Origin: Flavobacterium amnicola
GTDB lineage: Bacteria > Bacteroidota > Bacteroidia > Flavobacteriales > Flavobacteriaceae
Reading direction: 5' to 3'
NCBI RefSeq assembly: GCF_004122165.1
Contig: NZ_SBKO01000003.1
Span: 62,001 to 126,000, forward strand
Length of the DNA stretch: 64,000 bases
Program-made: the position numbers and the translations under genes
Notes under the pieces: generated by a model
Databases searched by the model: none
The model's input: only the letters and a program-made list of their open reading frames with translations
What the model was told of the DNA's origin: nothing
Shown: positions 36,572-45,005 of the stretch, one piece after another
Layout of the letters: each line of letters opens with the position of its first letter
How positions within the stretch are numbered: position 1 is the stretch's first letter

Positions 36572-37180
36572 TTATGAAATACGCTGATTAATTACTGCTC
36601 GTACCACATCAATAGCCACCGTGTTGTATTTATCGTTCGGGATAATGATATCGGCATGGGCTTTGGTAGGTTCGATGAATTGTTCGTGCATTGGTTTTAA
36701 AGTCGTTTGATAACGGCTTAAAACCTCTTCCATGTCGCGACCACGCTCGGCAATATCGCGTTTTAAACGGCGAATTAAGCGTTCATCAGAATCGGCATGG
36801 ACATAAATTTTGATATCAAACATTTCGCGAAGTTCTGGATTGGTTAGGATTAAAATACCTTCGACAATCATTACCTTTCGGGGATGGGTATGAATAGTAT
36901 CGCCAGTACGGTTGTGCTTTACGAAAGAATAAACAGGTTGGTCAATGGGTTTGCCGTCTTTTAAATCTTTTAGATGTTGCACTAAAAGTTCAAAGTCGAT
37001 GGAACGCGGATGATCGAAGTTGATTTTGGTACGATCCTCAAGTGACAAATCACTAGTTTCTCTATAATAATGATCTTGAGAAATAATACCGACTTCTGTT
37101 TCGGGTAATTCGTTCATGATTTGATGAACAACAGTTGTTTTTCCTGAACCTGTTCCGCCTGCAATGCCTATTATTAACAT
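36572..37180 (-). CDS. udk: Uridine kinase
   Basis: Phosphorylates uridine and cytidine to UMP and CMP in pyrimidine salvage. Counted from the ATG at 37180 it has 202 residues. The P-loop is GGTGSGKTT. SQDHYYR, NFDHPRSIDFELL, VMIVEGILIL and DSDERLIRRLKRDIAERGR follow. The frame can be extended to a TTG at 37267, but a -7 promoter box lies between the two, so the short form is chosen. Confidence 0.93.
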   Translation of the reverse strand: MLIIGIAGGTGSGKTTVVHQIMNELPETEVGIISQDHYYRETSDLSLEDRTKINFDHPRSIDFELLVQHLKDLKDGKPIDQPVYSFVKHNRTGDTIHTHPRKVMIVEGILILTNPELREMFDIKIYVHADSDERLIRRLKRDIAERGRDMEEVLSRYQTTLKPMHEQFIEPTKAHADIIIPNDKYNTVAIDVVRAVINQRIS

Positions 37181-37205
37181 ATAAAAGTGTGTTGTGGGTA
37201 AAGGG

Positions 37206-37213
37206 CAAAAGTA
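37206..37213 (-). promoter_or_regulatory. -7 promoter box for udk
   Basis: The minus strand reads TACTTTTG followed by CCC, 25 bases before the udk ATG. It settles the choice of the short udk start. No -33 box at consensus spacing. Confidence 0.5.
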
Positions 37214-37269
37214 GGAAATATTTTTTAGAGTATTTTGTTTAGAATTTATGTTTTTTATCGGATTCAAAC

Positions 37270-37326
37270 AAAAAAATCCTCCTTGTAAACAAGAAGGATT
37301 TTAACTTTCGTCGGGGTGGCAGGATT
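37270..37326 (-). repeat. Duplicate of tRNA-Pro 3' end plus its terminator
   Basis: A 57-base near-copy of 37440-37495 with one indel and one substitution. It contains the hairpin AATCCTCCTTG (37275-37285) with CAAGAAGGATT (37290-37300), its T-run on the minus strand, and the last 16 bases of the tRNA gene with discriminator. Identity stops after the GGATT within the T-arm. About 113 bases with no gene separate the two copies. It resembles a tRNA attachment-site duplication. Confidence 0.75.
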
Positions 37327-37437
37327 GCATATCCTGAAATTGGTTTTGTTGCTAAAAGTGAATCCATTTCGGTTGTTACAAAACCGTAGTCTTTGTTTTA
37401 TTTAAAAATCACTTGGAATAAATTCAAGTATTTTAAA

Positions 37438-37470
37438 ATAAAAAAATCCTCCTTGTAAACAAGAAGGATT
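37438..37470 (-). terminator. Rho-independent terminator after tRNA-Pro
   Basis: On the minus strand, AATCCTTCTTG, TTTA loop and CAAGGAGGATT form an 11-bp stem with one G-T pair. A run of T follows (37440-37446). It begins about 10 bases past the tRNA 3' end. An identical hairpin is repeated at 37270-37300. Confidence 0.85.
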
Positions 37471-37479
37471 CTACTTTCG

Positions 37480-37554
37480 TCGGGGTGGCAGGATTCGAAC
37501 CTGCGACCTCCTGGTCCCAAACCAGGCGCGATAACCGGGCTACGCTACACCCCG
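37480..37554 (-). tRNA. tRNA-Pro (anticodon TGG)
   Basis: On the minus strand the acceptor arms CGGGGTG and CACCCCG pair. The anticodon arm CCTGG-TTTGGGA-CCAGG gives anticodon TGG, which reads CCA and other Pro codons. The T-arm contains GGTTCGAATCC. The discriminator base is A at 37480 and CCA is not encoded. The length is 75 bases. A -7 box lies just upstream and a terminator just downstream, so it is a single-gene transcript. Confidence 0.95.
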
Positions 37555-37564
37555 AAAGCGGGTG

Positions 37565-37572
37565 CAAATATA
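37565..37572 (-). promoter_or_regulatory. -7 promoter box for tRNA-Pro
   Basis: The minus strand reads TATATTTG then CACC, ending 11 bases before the tRNA 5' end. That spacing fits a very short precursor leader. Confidence 0.5.
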
Positions 37573-37689
37573 ATAAGTTTTTTCAGTAAAAAAAGAGTTT
37601 CTGATTTTTTTTTATGGCAAATATCAAGATTGTTTATAAAACTATTGATAACTGTGATTTGCATTTCTTTTTATCAGGTTTAATTTCTG

Positions 37690-37697
37690 TATTTTTG
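37690..37697 (+). promoter_or_regulatory. -7 promoter box for trxB
   Basis: TATTTTTG, 20 bases before the trxB ATG. The nearest TTTG upstream (37658-37661) is further away than the usual -33 spacing. Confidence 0.5.
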
Positions 37698-37717
37698 GAC
37701 TTCAAAATTTTTAAGTT

Positions 37718-38668
37718 ATGTCAAATTCAATTGAAAAAATAAAATGCCTTATTATCGGTTCGGGGCCAGCAGGATATACTGCTGCAATTTATGCTGCCAG
37801 AGCCAACATGAATCCCGTTTTATACCAAGGAACACAACCTGGCGGACAATTAACAACTACCAATGAAGTGGAAAACTTCCCAGGCTATCCTGAAGGAGTT
37901 ACCGGTCCGGAAATGATGGTGCAATTGCAAGAACAAGCCAAGCGTTTTGGAACTGATATTCGCAACGGTTGGGCTACTAAAGTAGATTTTTCAGGAGATA
38001 TCCATAAAGTTTGGATTAATGATAGCATTGAATTACACTGTGAAACGGTAATTATTTCCACCGGGGCTTCAGCAAAATATTTAGGATTACCTTCAGAACA
38101 AAAATACTTGAATCTTGGTGGTGGTGTTTCGGCTTGTGCAGTGTGTGATGGTTTCTTTTATCGCAATCAAGAAGTTGTCATCGTTGGAGCAGGAGATAGT
38201 GCTTGTGAAGAAGCACATTATTTGGCCAAAATGTGTAAAAAAGTAACAATGTTAGTGCGTAGCGAACAATTTAGAGCCTCTAAAATTATGGAAGCACGTG
38301 TTCGCAAAACAGAAAACATCGAAATTTTAATGCATACTGAAACCGATGAAGTGTTAGGTGATGGTCAAGTAGTTACTGGAGTTAGAGCTGTAAATAGAGC
38401 TACTGGTGAGAAACATGACATTCCAGCCACTGGTTTCTTTGTAGCTATTGGACATAAACCGAATACCGATATTTTTAAAGACTTTATCACGTTAGATGAA
38501 ACGGGCTATATTGTAAATGTTCCTGGAACTTCTAAAACAAATGTGGCAGGTGTATTTGTAGCTGGTGATGCTGCCGATCATGTATACCGTCAGGCAATTA
38601 CTGCGGCAGGAACGGGTTGTATGGCGGCTTTAGATGCAGAACGCTATTTGGCAGCTAAAGAACATTAA
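37718..38668 (+). CDS. trxB: Thioredoxin-disulfide reductase
   Basis: Flavoenzyme that reduces oxidised thioredoxin with NADPH. The 316 residues include the FAD motif GSGPAGYTAAIYAARA (15-30) and the redox-active CAVC (Cys140, Cys143). The NADPH motif is GAGDSACEEA and the C-terminal FAD segment is GVFVAGDAAD. This is the low-molecular-weight bacterial form. It may serve cytoplasmic thioredoxin; no thioredoxin gene is adjacent. A bidirectional terminator follows. Confidence 0.95.
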   Translation: MSNSIEKIKCLIIGSGPAGYTAAIYAARANMNPVLYQGTQPGGQLTTTNEVENFPGYPEGVTGPEMMVQLQEQAKRFGTDIRNGWATKVDFSGDIHKVWINDSIELHCETVIISTGASAKYLGLPSEQKYLNLGGGVSACAVCDGFFYRNQEVVIVGAGDSACEEAHYLAKMCKKVTMLVRSEQFRASKIMEARVRKTENIEILMHTETDEVLGDGQVVTGVRAVNRATGEKHDIPATGFFVAIGHKPNTDIFKDFITLDETGYIVNVPGTSKTNVAGVFVAGDAADHVYRQAITAAGTGCMAALDAERYLAAKEH

Positions 38669-38690
38669 TAAGCTTTCCTATATAGAATAA

Positions 38691-38720
38691 AAAAAACCAA
38701 CCTTTCGGTTGGTTTTTTTT
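38691..38720 (+). terminator. Bidirectional terminator between trxB and the GIN gene
   Basis: AAAAAACCAACC (38691-38702), TTTC loop, GGTTGGTTTTTT (from 38707), a 12-bp stem with A-run and T-run flanks. It can serve trxB on the plus strand and the converging 38729-39565 gene. Confidence 0.9.
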
Positions 38721-38728
38721 TATGTAGG

Positions 38729-39565
38729 TTATTGCTTTAATTTCTTTTGTAAAATTGCCTCATCAGCAAACTTCTTGATTTCTATTTTTGGATCTCCGTA
38801 AATGCTTAACTTACTTTTACCTGCAGCAGAAATACTCAAATTTCCATTAGAAAAAACGCCACATTCTGTTGTTCCTTCAATCGTAATACTGGTCATTTTT
38901 GACGTTAAATTGGTACCTGTATATTTCGAATTATTGTCCAAACGTAGTTTTAATTCATTGGTAGCACCATCTATAGTAGCTTCGGCTTTTTGATACAAGT
39001 CAAATTTCAATTTGTTTGAATTTATGATGGCTCTCAATTCGGAGTTTTTACTCATCTCTATAGAAGCATCATCGCTTTTTAAATTTAAATTGATTTCCGA
39101 CTTATCATTGGTAATTAAGGTAAAATTAGGCGCGTTTACATTTAATGAAGATTTAGAATAATCGAATGTTTTAACGGTAATATTCTTTACGTTTAATTCG
39201 CTAATTGCGCTTAGTTTGGCGTTGTGTTTTACCGAAACCAATTTTAAACTATCAGTATAGGTTACTCGAATTTCTAATTTTTTGAATCCCGAAATTTCTT
39301 TGTTGGTGTTTAATCGCAATATTTTACCATAATTTTTAAAATCGATAGCCGAATGCAAATTGTCATCCGTTTCAATTTCTATTGAGTTTTGATCTCCTTT
39401 TACTAAAAACACTTCTAAATTATCTTCAATTTCAATTTCTTGAAAAGAAGCAATTTCGTGTTTTTCGGTTTTAAGAATTTTGGTTCCTTTTACTTTTTCC
39501 TTCTTTTGAGCAAAAGCCAAAGTAGTACATAACAATGTTATAAGCAGAAAAGTAATTTTTTTCAT
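38729..39565 (-). CDS. Exported GIN-domain (DUF2807) protein
   Basis: A 278-residue protein: signal peptide (cleavage after about residue 19, LAFA-Q), then repeated short beta-strands typical of the GIN/DUF2807 beta-helix. It opens with the conserved IASFQEIEIEDNLEVFLVKGDQNSIEIETDDNL. It is predicted to be periplasmic or surface-exposed; the family's biochemical role is unknown, though it is often found with PspC-type stress genes as here. It has its own -7 box and lies downstream of a related GIN lipoprotein. Confidence 0.82.
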   Translation of the reverse strand: MKKITFLLITLLCTTLAFAQKKEKVKGTKILKTEKHEIASFQEIEIEDNLEVFLVKGDQNSIEIETDDNLHSAIDFKNYGKILRLNTNKEISGFKKLEIRVTYTDSLKLVSVKHNAKLSAISELNVKNITVKTFDYSKSSLNVNAPNFTLITNDKSEINLNLKSDDASIEMSKNSELRAIINSNKLKFDLYQKAEATIDGATNELKLRLDNNSKYTGTNLTSKMTSITIEGTTECGVFSNGNLSISAAGKSKLSIYGDPKIEIKKFADEAILQKKLKQ

Positions 39566-39587
39566 TTGTGCGGGTATTTGATTTGCA

Positions 39588-39595
39588 CAAATATA
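39588..39595 (-). promoter_or_regulatory. -7 promoter box for the first GIN gene
   Basis: The minus strand reads TATATTTG, 22 bases before the ATG at 39565. It abuts the T-run of the terminator belonging to the preceding gene. Confidence 0.5.
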
Positions 39596-39625
39596 AAAAA
39601 ATCATTCACGGATATGAATGATTTT
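39595..39625 (-). terminator. Rho-independent terminator after the GIN lipoprotein gene
   Basis: Perfect 10-bp stem AAAATCATTC (39598-39607) with GAATGATTTT (39616-39625). A T-run follows on the minus strand. It ends the operon that runs from about 44250. Confidence 0.8.
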
Positions 39626-39647
39626 AAATAAATTGAGTATTAATTTT

Positions 39648-40388
39648 TTAATGCCCGTCAACACTTCCTCCAGAAGATTCTTCTTTTGAAATTTGTTTCG
39701 GATTGGAATGATAATCAATACTACTTCCGCTAGAGGCTTTTGCTTTTAAAGAAAGTATGGGATGAACATCTGTATCACTTCCGCTAGAACTTTGTGCAAC
39801 GACATTATTGGCTAATAATTTTTGAGCATCTATATGACTGCCACTAGAGGATGCTGTTGTAACATCTATGGCTTTTCCTTCCACTTTTAAATCGCTTCCG
39901 CTGGTAGATTCTAAAGCTACTTTTTCCGATTCGATGTTGGCATATAAATCACTTCCACTACTTGATTTTAAAAGAATAGTGTTGCTTTTAATCACCCCGT
40001 TGGTTTTCAATTCAGATCCACTGGTCGATTCTAATGCGTCTATCACAGGTAATTGTACGTATACTTTTTTGGTAGCGTTATGGTAATTGTTGTATTCAGA
40101 GTTAATTTTTAATGTTCCATTTTCGACAGTCGTTAGAATTCCTTCTTGTAAATTGTCGTCGGCTTCCACTTCCACTTTAAAAGGATTTCCTTGCGTAACA
40201 ATGCATTCAATCCCTCTTTTGACTTCAATTTTAGTAAAATCTTTTACATTACGTTGTTGGGTAACAACATTGCCGCTTCCTTTTATGGACTTCCCATCAA
40301 AATTCATGTTCATATTACATGAACTAAATAATAACGCTACTACAAAAGCGATTACTATTTTTACTAAATGTATCATAACCTGTATCAT
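39648..40388 (-). CDS. GIN-domain lipoprotein with SGS-D repeats
   Basis: A 246-residue protein with a lipoprotein signal ending at Cys24 (LLFSSC). The conserved GIN start is VKDFTKIEVKRGIECIVTQG. Then come seven copies of a Ser-Gly-Ser-Asp/Glu type turn, starting at 123, 144, 163, 182, 202, 220 and 239. The 18-21 residue spacing predicts one turn per rung of a beta-solenoid. It is the last gene of the operon with the M23 peptidase, PspC protein, PadR regulator and DUF4870 gene. Function unknown. Confidence 0.85.
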   Translation of the reverse strand: MIQVMIHLVKIVIAFVVALLFSSCNMNMNFDGKSIKGSGNVVTQQRNVKDFTKIEVKRGIECIVTQGNPFKVEVEADDNLQEGILTTVENGTLKINSEYNNYHNATKKVYVQLPVIDALESTSGSELKTNGVIKSNTILLKSSSGSDLYANIESEKVALESTSGSDLKVEGKAIDVTTASSSGSHIDAQKLLANNVVAQSSSGSDTDVHPILSLKAKASSGSSIDYHSNPKQISKEESSGGSVDGH

Positions 40389-40407
40389 TTTTTAGTTGGT
40401 TTGTTGT

Positions 40408-41487
40408 TTATTGATTTGATTGAATTATATCTCCTGTATTTACTGTTCCTTTTTTAATTTCTTGTTTTAAGGCCCCTAAATGTAAGGAATAATTATTGAA
40501 ATAAGAAGGGATTCCTTCGGTCTTGTGATCGATACCATTTCTAACTTCAAAATGTAAATGAGGAAAAAACGAACTCCCCGAAGTTCCAATTTGTCCTATT
40601 ACTTGACCTTTTTTTATTTTGTCACCCACTTTTAAGGCTTCAGAACTTTTATTTTTTAAATGCGCATACATGCTTAAAACATTGTCGCTGTGTTTGATTA
40701 CGACATAGTTTCCATAAAGTGCTAACGGATTCTTTTTTAGTGAAGGAACATCAAAATTCTTGTCGTCTAACTTTAATGTTTCCAAAGCAACTATTTCTCC
40801 ATCGGCCACTGCCAACACTTCTTTTCCAAAACCAAACCAATCGGAATTGTTTTCCCCAGTTCCGGTATGTTGTTTGTTCTCATTGTTTACAACGGCAAAG
40901 TCGTAGGCATATCTCATAAAATTACTTTCAAAACCGAGTTGCTTGATGAATTCAAATTCATAATCGAAACGACGGTGATGTGAATTAAAATCATGGCCAT
41001 CATAAACCAATAGTTTTTCTTTTAATGGCAAAATAAAATTCGTTGTTTGAATGTATTCTTTCGGAATAACGGTTTTTTTAACTTCAATCGTATTATTGAA
41101 CGTAAAAATGTATTCCAACTTTACAGTAACCGAATGCATTTCAGGAAACGGATTAAACAAAAGCTTTTTAGAAACACCATCCCAATTTTTCGAAGGAATG
41201 GTGTTTATACTAGGAGCTGTACCATTATTGTCTAGGAACTTTTGCAGTACTAGGATGTTGTTTTTGTCAAAATGACGAACTTCCAGTTTTGTTAATTTCA
41301 AAGTGTCTTTCGACTGATTTTCGATGATAAAATCGAAATTCAAAACCGTTGAATTGTTGACTTTTTCAATTAAAGGTTGTTCTGGTTTGTGCGCAATTTT
41401 GATGAAGTCCTGCGCTACAAATGTTGTTCCAATAAATAAAGCAAATAAAGAAAAGAACGGATTGATTTTTTGATTGATGATTTTCAT
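40408..41487 (-). CDS. M23 family metallopeptidase
   Basis: A 359-residue exported protein. An N-terminal signal or anchor region and a beta-rich domain (about 25-165) precede the LytM-type peptidase domain (about 190-345). The domain has the zinc-binding candidates HTGTGENNSD and the catalytic HLHFE, plus GNYVVIKHSDNVLSMYAHL. Such enzymes cut peptidoglycan cross-links or regulate amidases. All key residues appear present. It starts 5 bases after the PspC gene. Confidence 0.85.
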   Translation of the reverse strand: MKIINQKINPFFSLFALFIGTTFVAQDFIKIAHKPEQPLIEKVNNSTVLNFDFIIENQSKDTLKLTKLEVRHFDKNNILVLQKFLDNNGTAPSINTIPSKNWDGVSKKLLFNPFPEMHSVTVKLEYIFTFNNTIEVKKTVIPKEYIQTTNFILPLKEKLLVYDGHDFNSHHRRFDYEFEFIKQLGFESNFMRYAYDFAVVNNENKQHTGTGENNSDWFGFGKEVLAVADGEIVALETLKLDDKNFDVPSLKKNPLALYGNYVVIKHSDNVLSMYAHLKNKSSEALKVGDKIKKGQVIGQIGTSGSSFFPHLHFEVRNGIDHKTEGIPSYFNNYSLHLGALKQEIKKGTVNTGDIIQSNQ

Positions 41488-41492
41488 TTTAA

Positions 41493-43211
41493 TTATTTGG
41501 TTTTGATGATAATCCCGTCTTCGTTAATTTTTAATTCTTTAATTTCTTTTGAATTTGTAATGGTAGTGTCTTTTTTAATTTGTACGCCATCTTCGTTAAT
41601 GATTACCGATGTGTTTTCATCGTCGCTATCTTCGTTATCCCAATCTTCTTCAATGTTTTTAGGGCAATTTAGACAGCTTATTTTGCTTTCGCCAACTTTA
41701 TAGATATAATCATTTGATTCTGGGTAAAAAGTAAAATAGTCGCCATCTGTGCTATCATAATTTCGTAAAGAAGCATCTGGTTTAATATGCGTTCCTTTTG
41801 GTAAATACAGATAGATTTTCACTTCTTGATCTCTAAATTTATCTTTTACATCCATTAAAATATAGTTGTCAAAAATTAAGGTATTTCCAACTTTTTCGAA
41901 CTTGTATTCAATAGTATTGGCTCTTTTTCTAGCTTCTGTCATTGAACTTCCATTAGCGATTTTTTCAATTTGGATATACGCTACATTTCCGTCAGTAGGC
42001 ATTATCTCTAAATTAACATCGTTAGAATAGATAAAATCGTGCCCTAAAGAGTCTTGTACAAATCGGAAGTCATCTCTGTCATCCACATCTTTTGCATAAA
42101 AATCACTGTTGCGAAACTTTAAGGTTAAAGTGTCATTTGGCGATAAGTCTAAAGTACTTTTGCTCATTACTTTGTTTTCAAAAGCAACTTCTTTAGATGT
42201 TTTTACACCGATTGTAATTAAACTTAATACAGCCAAAATCCAAACTGAAACTAATGTGTATTTAGCAATGTTTCCAATTGATCTTAAATTGTTTACCAAT
42301 ATTTTCAATCCTAATAGCACTAGGCAGAAAAATGGAATTCCGATCGCTAAAAAGAATAAGAAAGCAATTATCCACATGGATGTATTGGTGTAATTGAACG
42401 ATTGGAAATATTCTAACCATGGCATGTGAATGTGCTCTGTAGAACCCATAGTGAATAATGTGATTAACAAACTAATAAGGGTTACACCTCCAACAAGTAC
42501 CATTATTGCTCCTACAAATTTTGAAAATACTTTCATAATTGCAATGATGATATCACCTAATGTGCTTCCAATTTTTTGAGCTCCGTTTTTAGCTTCGGTG
42601 GCAATTTTAGAATGATCCAAATTGTTTAGAGTATCACTAAATTCGGAGAAGCCTTCCTTTACTTTTTTCTCTATATTGGAAATGTTAATCGGTTCCCCTT
42701 TCATTTCTAATTTTTCAGAGGTAGTAATGGCTTCTGGAGTTACGGCCCATAAAATGATATACGCTAAAATTCCAGTTCCAAATCCTGCAAACACTAATAG
42801 TACTAATGCTACTCTGATCCAAACAACATCTACTCCAAAATAATGCGCTAAACCAGAACATACCCCAGCCACTAATCCACTTTCTCTATCACGATACAGT
42901 TTTTTGTTGTTGCTAGTATTGGTATAAGCATAATTGGTAGGTTCGTCATTTTCGATTTTATAGTCTTCTGGTTGTCCCATAACGGCAATAACATCATCGA
43001 CATCTTTAAGGCTAAGAACTTGCTTGTTTGTAGTTAGTTTTTCAGAAAACAATTCTGAAATTCTACTTTCAATATCGTTCATAATTTCATCGCGACCATC
43101 TTTTGAGAGTGAAGCTCTAATCGCATCAAAATAGCGATTTAATTTTTGATAAGCGTCTTCATCTATGTGAAAGAAGAAACCTCCTAAATTCATATTTACT
43201 GTCTTGTTCAT
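41493..43211 (-). CDS. PspC domain envelope-stress membrane protein
   Basis: A 572-residue protein. The N-terminal region (1-90) has NMNLGGFFFHIDEDAYQKLNRYFDAI, standard for Bacteroidetes PspC proteins. The PspC domain follows at about 105-160 (YRDRESGLVAGVCSGLAHYFGVDVVWIRVALVLL). Three or more membrane helices come next, and then a large soluble C-terminal region (about 365-572) of beta-strands. PspC proteins sense or buffer inner-membrane stress in other bacteria. The gene directly follows the PadR regulator (5 bases), which probably controls it. Confidence 0.88.
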   Translation of the reverse strand: MNKTVNMNLGGFFFHIDEDAYQKLNRYFDAIRASLSKDGRDEIMNDIESRISELFSEKLTTNKQVLSLKDVDDVIAVMGQPEDYKIENDEPTNYAYTNTSNNKKLYRDRESGLVAGVCSGLAHYFGVDVVWIRVALVLLVFAGFGTGILAYIILWAVTPEAITTSEKLEMKGEPINISNIEKKVKEGFSEFSDTLNNLDHSKIATEAKNGAQKIGSTLGDIIIAIMKVFSKFVGAIMVLVGGVTLISLLITLFTMGSTEHIHMPWLEYFQSFNYTNTSMWIIAFLFFLAIGIPFFCLVLLGLKILVNNLRSIGNIAKYTLVSVWILAVLSLITIGVKTSKEVAFENKVMSKSTLDLSPNDTLTLKFRNSDFYAKDVDDRDDFRFVQDSLGHDFIYSNDVNLEIMPTDGNVAYIQIEKIANGSSMTEARKRANTIEYKFEKVGNTLIFDNYILMDVKDKFRDQEVKIYLYLPKGTHIKPDASLRNYDSTDGDYFTFYPESNDYIYKVGESKISCLNCPKNIEEDWDNEDSDDENTSVIINEDGVQIKKDTTITNSKEIKELKINEDGIIIKTK

Positions 43212-43216
43212 AGCAC

Positions 43217-43546
43217 TTAGTTTTGCGTGGTTATTGTGTTTACCGCCCCTGCGAGTTCATTCCAGGTTAGGCTTAATTCTTTTAAAAATTCTTTTCCGTC
43301 CTCGGTTAAACCGTAATATTTTCTTGGTGGTCCCGAGGTAGATTCTTCCCAACGATAGTTGAGTAATCCGTCATTTTTTAATCTTGTTAGCAGCGGATAT
43401 ACGGTGCCTTCTACAACAAGTAGCTTTGCGTTTTTCAGTGTGTCAAGTATTTCAGAAGTGTAGGCATCTTTTTCTTTTAAAACCGATAAGATACAGAATT
43501 CTAAAACCCCTTTACGCATCTGAGCTTTTGTGTTCTCAATGTTCAT
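43217..43546 (-). CDS. PadR family transcriptional regulator
   Basis: A 109-residue winged-helix repressor type protein. KGVLEFCILSVLKEKDAYTSEILDTL is the HTH entry, followed by VEGTVYPLLTRLKNDGLLNYRWEESTSGPPRKYYGLTEDG, the PadR recognition helix and wing. A short C-terminal helix ends it, as in the PadR-s2 subfamily. It heads the padR-PspC-M23-GIN string and is likely to regulate it. A long GATT microsatellite lies 85 bases upstream of its start. Confidence 0.9.
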   Translation of the reverse strand: MNIENTKAQMRKGVLEFCILSVLKEKDAYTSEILDTLKNAKLLVVEGTVYPLLTRLKNDGLLNYRWEESTSGPPRKYYGLTEDGKEFLKELSLTWNELAGAVNTITTQN

Positions 43547-43628
43547 AGGATTCCTTTTTTTGTGATTAAACTGTTCATTTTTTGATTTTTTCCGCTACGC
43601 TCCAAACAGTTCAGTTGCGCCTCGGGTG

Positions 43629-43713
<85 letters not shown>

Positions 43714-43722
43714 GATTAAAAC

Positions 43723-44187
43723 TTATTTTATAAAATTAATAGTCAATGGGTATTTGAAATATTTGCCTTCATTGGCTTTGATGGCACCATAAATGATTAG
43801 GAAGAATTCAGCTATTGTTAAAGCTCCTAGAATTACGATACAAAAAATTCCAAAAATACCTACACCAGTTAAGCTTGCAATGTTTGCTTCGTTCAACACT
43901 AAGTTGCCACTTTCTATTTCATTCCATGAAAAATTACTAAAGACTGTTGCCAAAATAGTTGGAATGGAAATTAATAATAACATAATGTTATATAAAAGCA
44001 TGCTCAATTGGAAATTGATAATTTGTTTTCCATTGTAATCAGCATAAGCGGATTCGTTTTTCTTTACTGTCCATAAAACGATAGGTAATATGTAATTCCC
44101 TAATGGAATAAAATATTTACTTAATGCGCTCAAATGAATAAATGAAGCGAAATTTTTTTCTTGTTTTGTTACTGTTAGTGTTTCCAT
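43723..44187 (-). CDS. DUF4870 membrane protein
   Basis: A 154-residue protein with three to four membrane helices, matching DUF4870. It shows the conserved start NFASFIHLSALSKYFIPLGNYILPIVLWTVKK and the ADYNGKQIINFQLSMLLYNI segment. The C-terminal helix ends with IYGAIKANEGKYFKYPL. The family's function is unknown. It leads the stress-type operon behind the best promoter of the window. Confidence 0.85.
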   Translation of the reverse strand: METLTVTKQEKNFASFIHLSALSKYFIPLGNYILPIVLWTVKKNESAYADYNGKQIINFQLSMLLYNIMLLLISIPTILATVFSNFSWNEIESGNLVLNEANIASLTGVGIFGIFCIVILGALTIAEFFLIIYGAIKANEGKYFKYPLTINFIK

Positions 44188-44258
44188 GATTTTTGATTTA
44201 TTTGATTAATGATGATTAAAACTGAATAATACTTTCTTTAGACTATTAATTTCTTATA

Positions 44259-44291
44259 CAAAGATAAGGTTAAAAACAAGTATTATGCAAA
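44259..44291 (-). promoter_or_regulatory. Full Bacteroidetes promoter for the DUF4870-padR-PspC operon
   Basis: On the minus strand the -33 box TTTG (44291-44288) and -7 box TATCTTTG (44266-44259) are separated by 21 bases. The leader to the ATG at 44187 would be about 65 bases. The rest of the 44188-44476 gap is AT-rich with no other firm signal. Confidence 0.7.
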
Positions 44292-44476
44292 GCAAAGTAC
44301 TAATTATTAACAAAATTTTAACAATTTAAAATTTTGAATATTTTCTAAAAAGTAGGGTTAAGTATATTAAATACTGGAGTTTTGTTAAAAATGAACTGTT
44401 TTTTTGCATTTTGATAAATTTTAAATTTATTAGGCATGCATAGTATTTTTTAGTACTTTAGCAAAAAAAATCAACT

Positions 44477-44932
44477 ATGGAATTTACTCCTGCAAAACTA
44501 AATACCTTCTTATTTTTCAAATTACCCTCTGCTTTTTGGAGTGGAGTACGTACGAAAGTAATTGCTGAAAACCATTGTGTGGTAACCGTAAAACACCGTT
44601 GGTTCAACCAAAATCCATTCAATTCTATGTATTTTGCGGTTCAAGCTATGGCGGCAGAGCTTACAACTGGGGCATTGGTAATGAAAAAAATCAAAGAAAG
44701 CGGGAAGAATATTTCAATGTTAGTACTTAATAATAAAGGTTCCTTTACAAAAAAAGCAACAGGGAGAATTACTTTTACCTGTACTGACGGCCATCTCATT
44801 ACCGAAGCAATAGAAAGAACTATTGCCACTGGTGAAGGACAAACCATCTGGATGAAATCTGTTGGTGTTGATGAAAAAGGCGACCAAGTTTCGGTTATGG
44901 AGTTTGAATGGACCTTACGAATAAAAAAATAG
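44477..44932 (+). CDS. DUF4442 hotdog-fold protein
   Basis: A 151-residue protein of the DUF4442 family, which is related to acyl-CoA thioesterases (hotdog fold). It shows LPSAFWSGVRTKVIAENHCVVTVKHRWFNQNPFNSMYFAVQAMAAE, the family's core, where Asn and Glu in the helix are typical catalytic positions. Substrate unknown. A TACTTTAG just upstream differs by one base from the promoter -7 consensus. Confidence 0.82.
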   Translation: MEFTPAKLNTFLFFKLPSAFWSGVRTKVIAENHCVVTVKHRWFNQNPFNSMYFAVQAMAAELTTGALVMKKIKESGKNISMLVLNNKGSFTKKATGRITFTCTDGHLITEAIERTIATGEGQTIWMKSVGVDEKGDQVSVMEFEWTLRIKK

Positions 44933-44977
44933 CGTTAAACTATTCACAATTAACTGAAAGTACTATTTTTCTGTAAT

Positions 44978-44985
44978 TAACTTTG
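44978..44985 (+). promoter_or_regulatory. -7 promoter box for the TIGR01777 gene
   Basis: TAACTTTG, 20 bases before the GTG start at 45006. No good -33 box seen. Confidence 0.45.
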
Positions 44986-45005
44986 TATAAAAAAAAGAAG
45001 TAGTC

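Noticed and set aside
37312-37327. Second tRNA-Pro gene
   Set aside because: Only the 3' acceptor strand and part of the T-arm are present; no anticodon or D-arm follows.
37270-37495. Active integrated element at tRNA-Pro
   Set aside because: The 113 bases between the repeats hold no gene and no integrase is in the window; at most a scar.
43568-43612. Inverted AACTGTT repeats as a PadR operator
   Set aside because: The 7-base arms are 29 bases apart, which is too weak to support an operator call.
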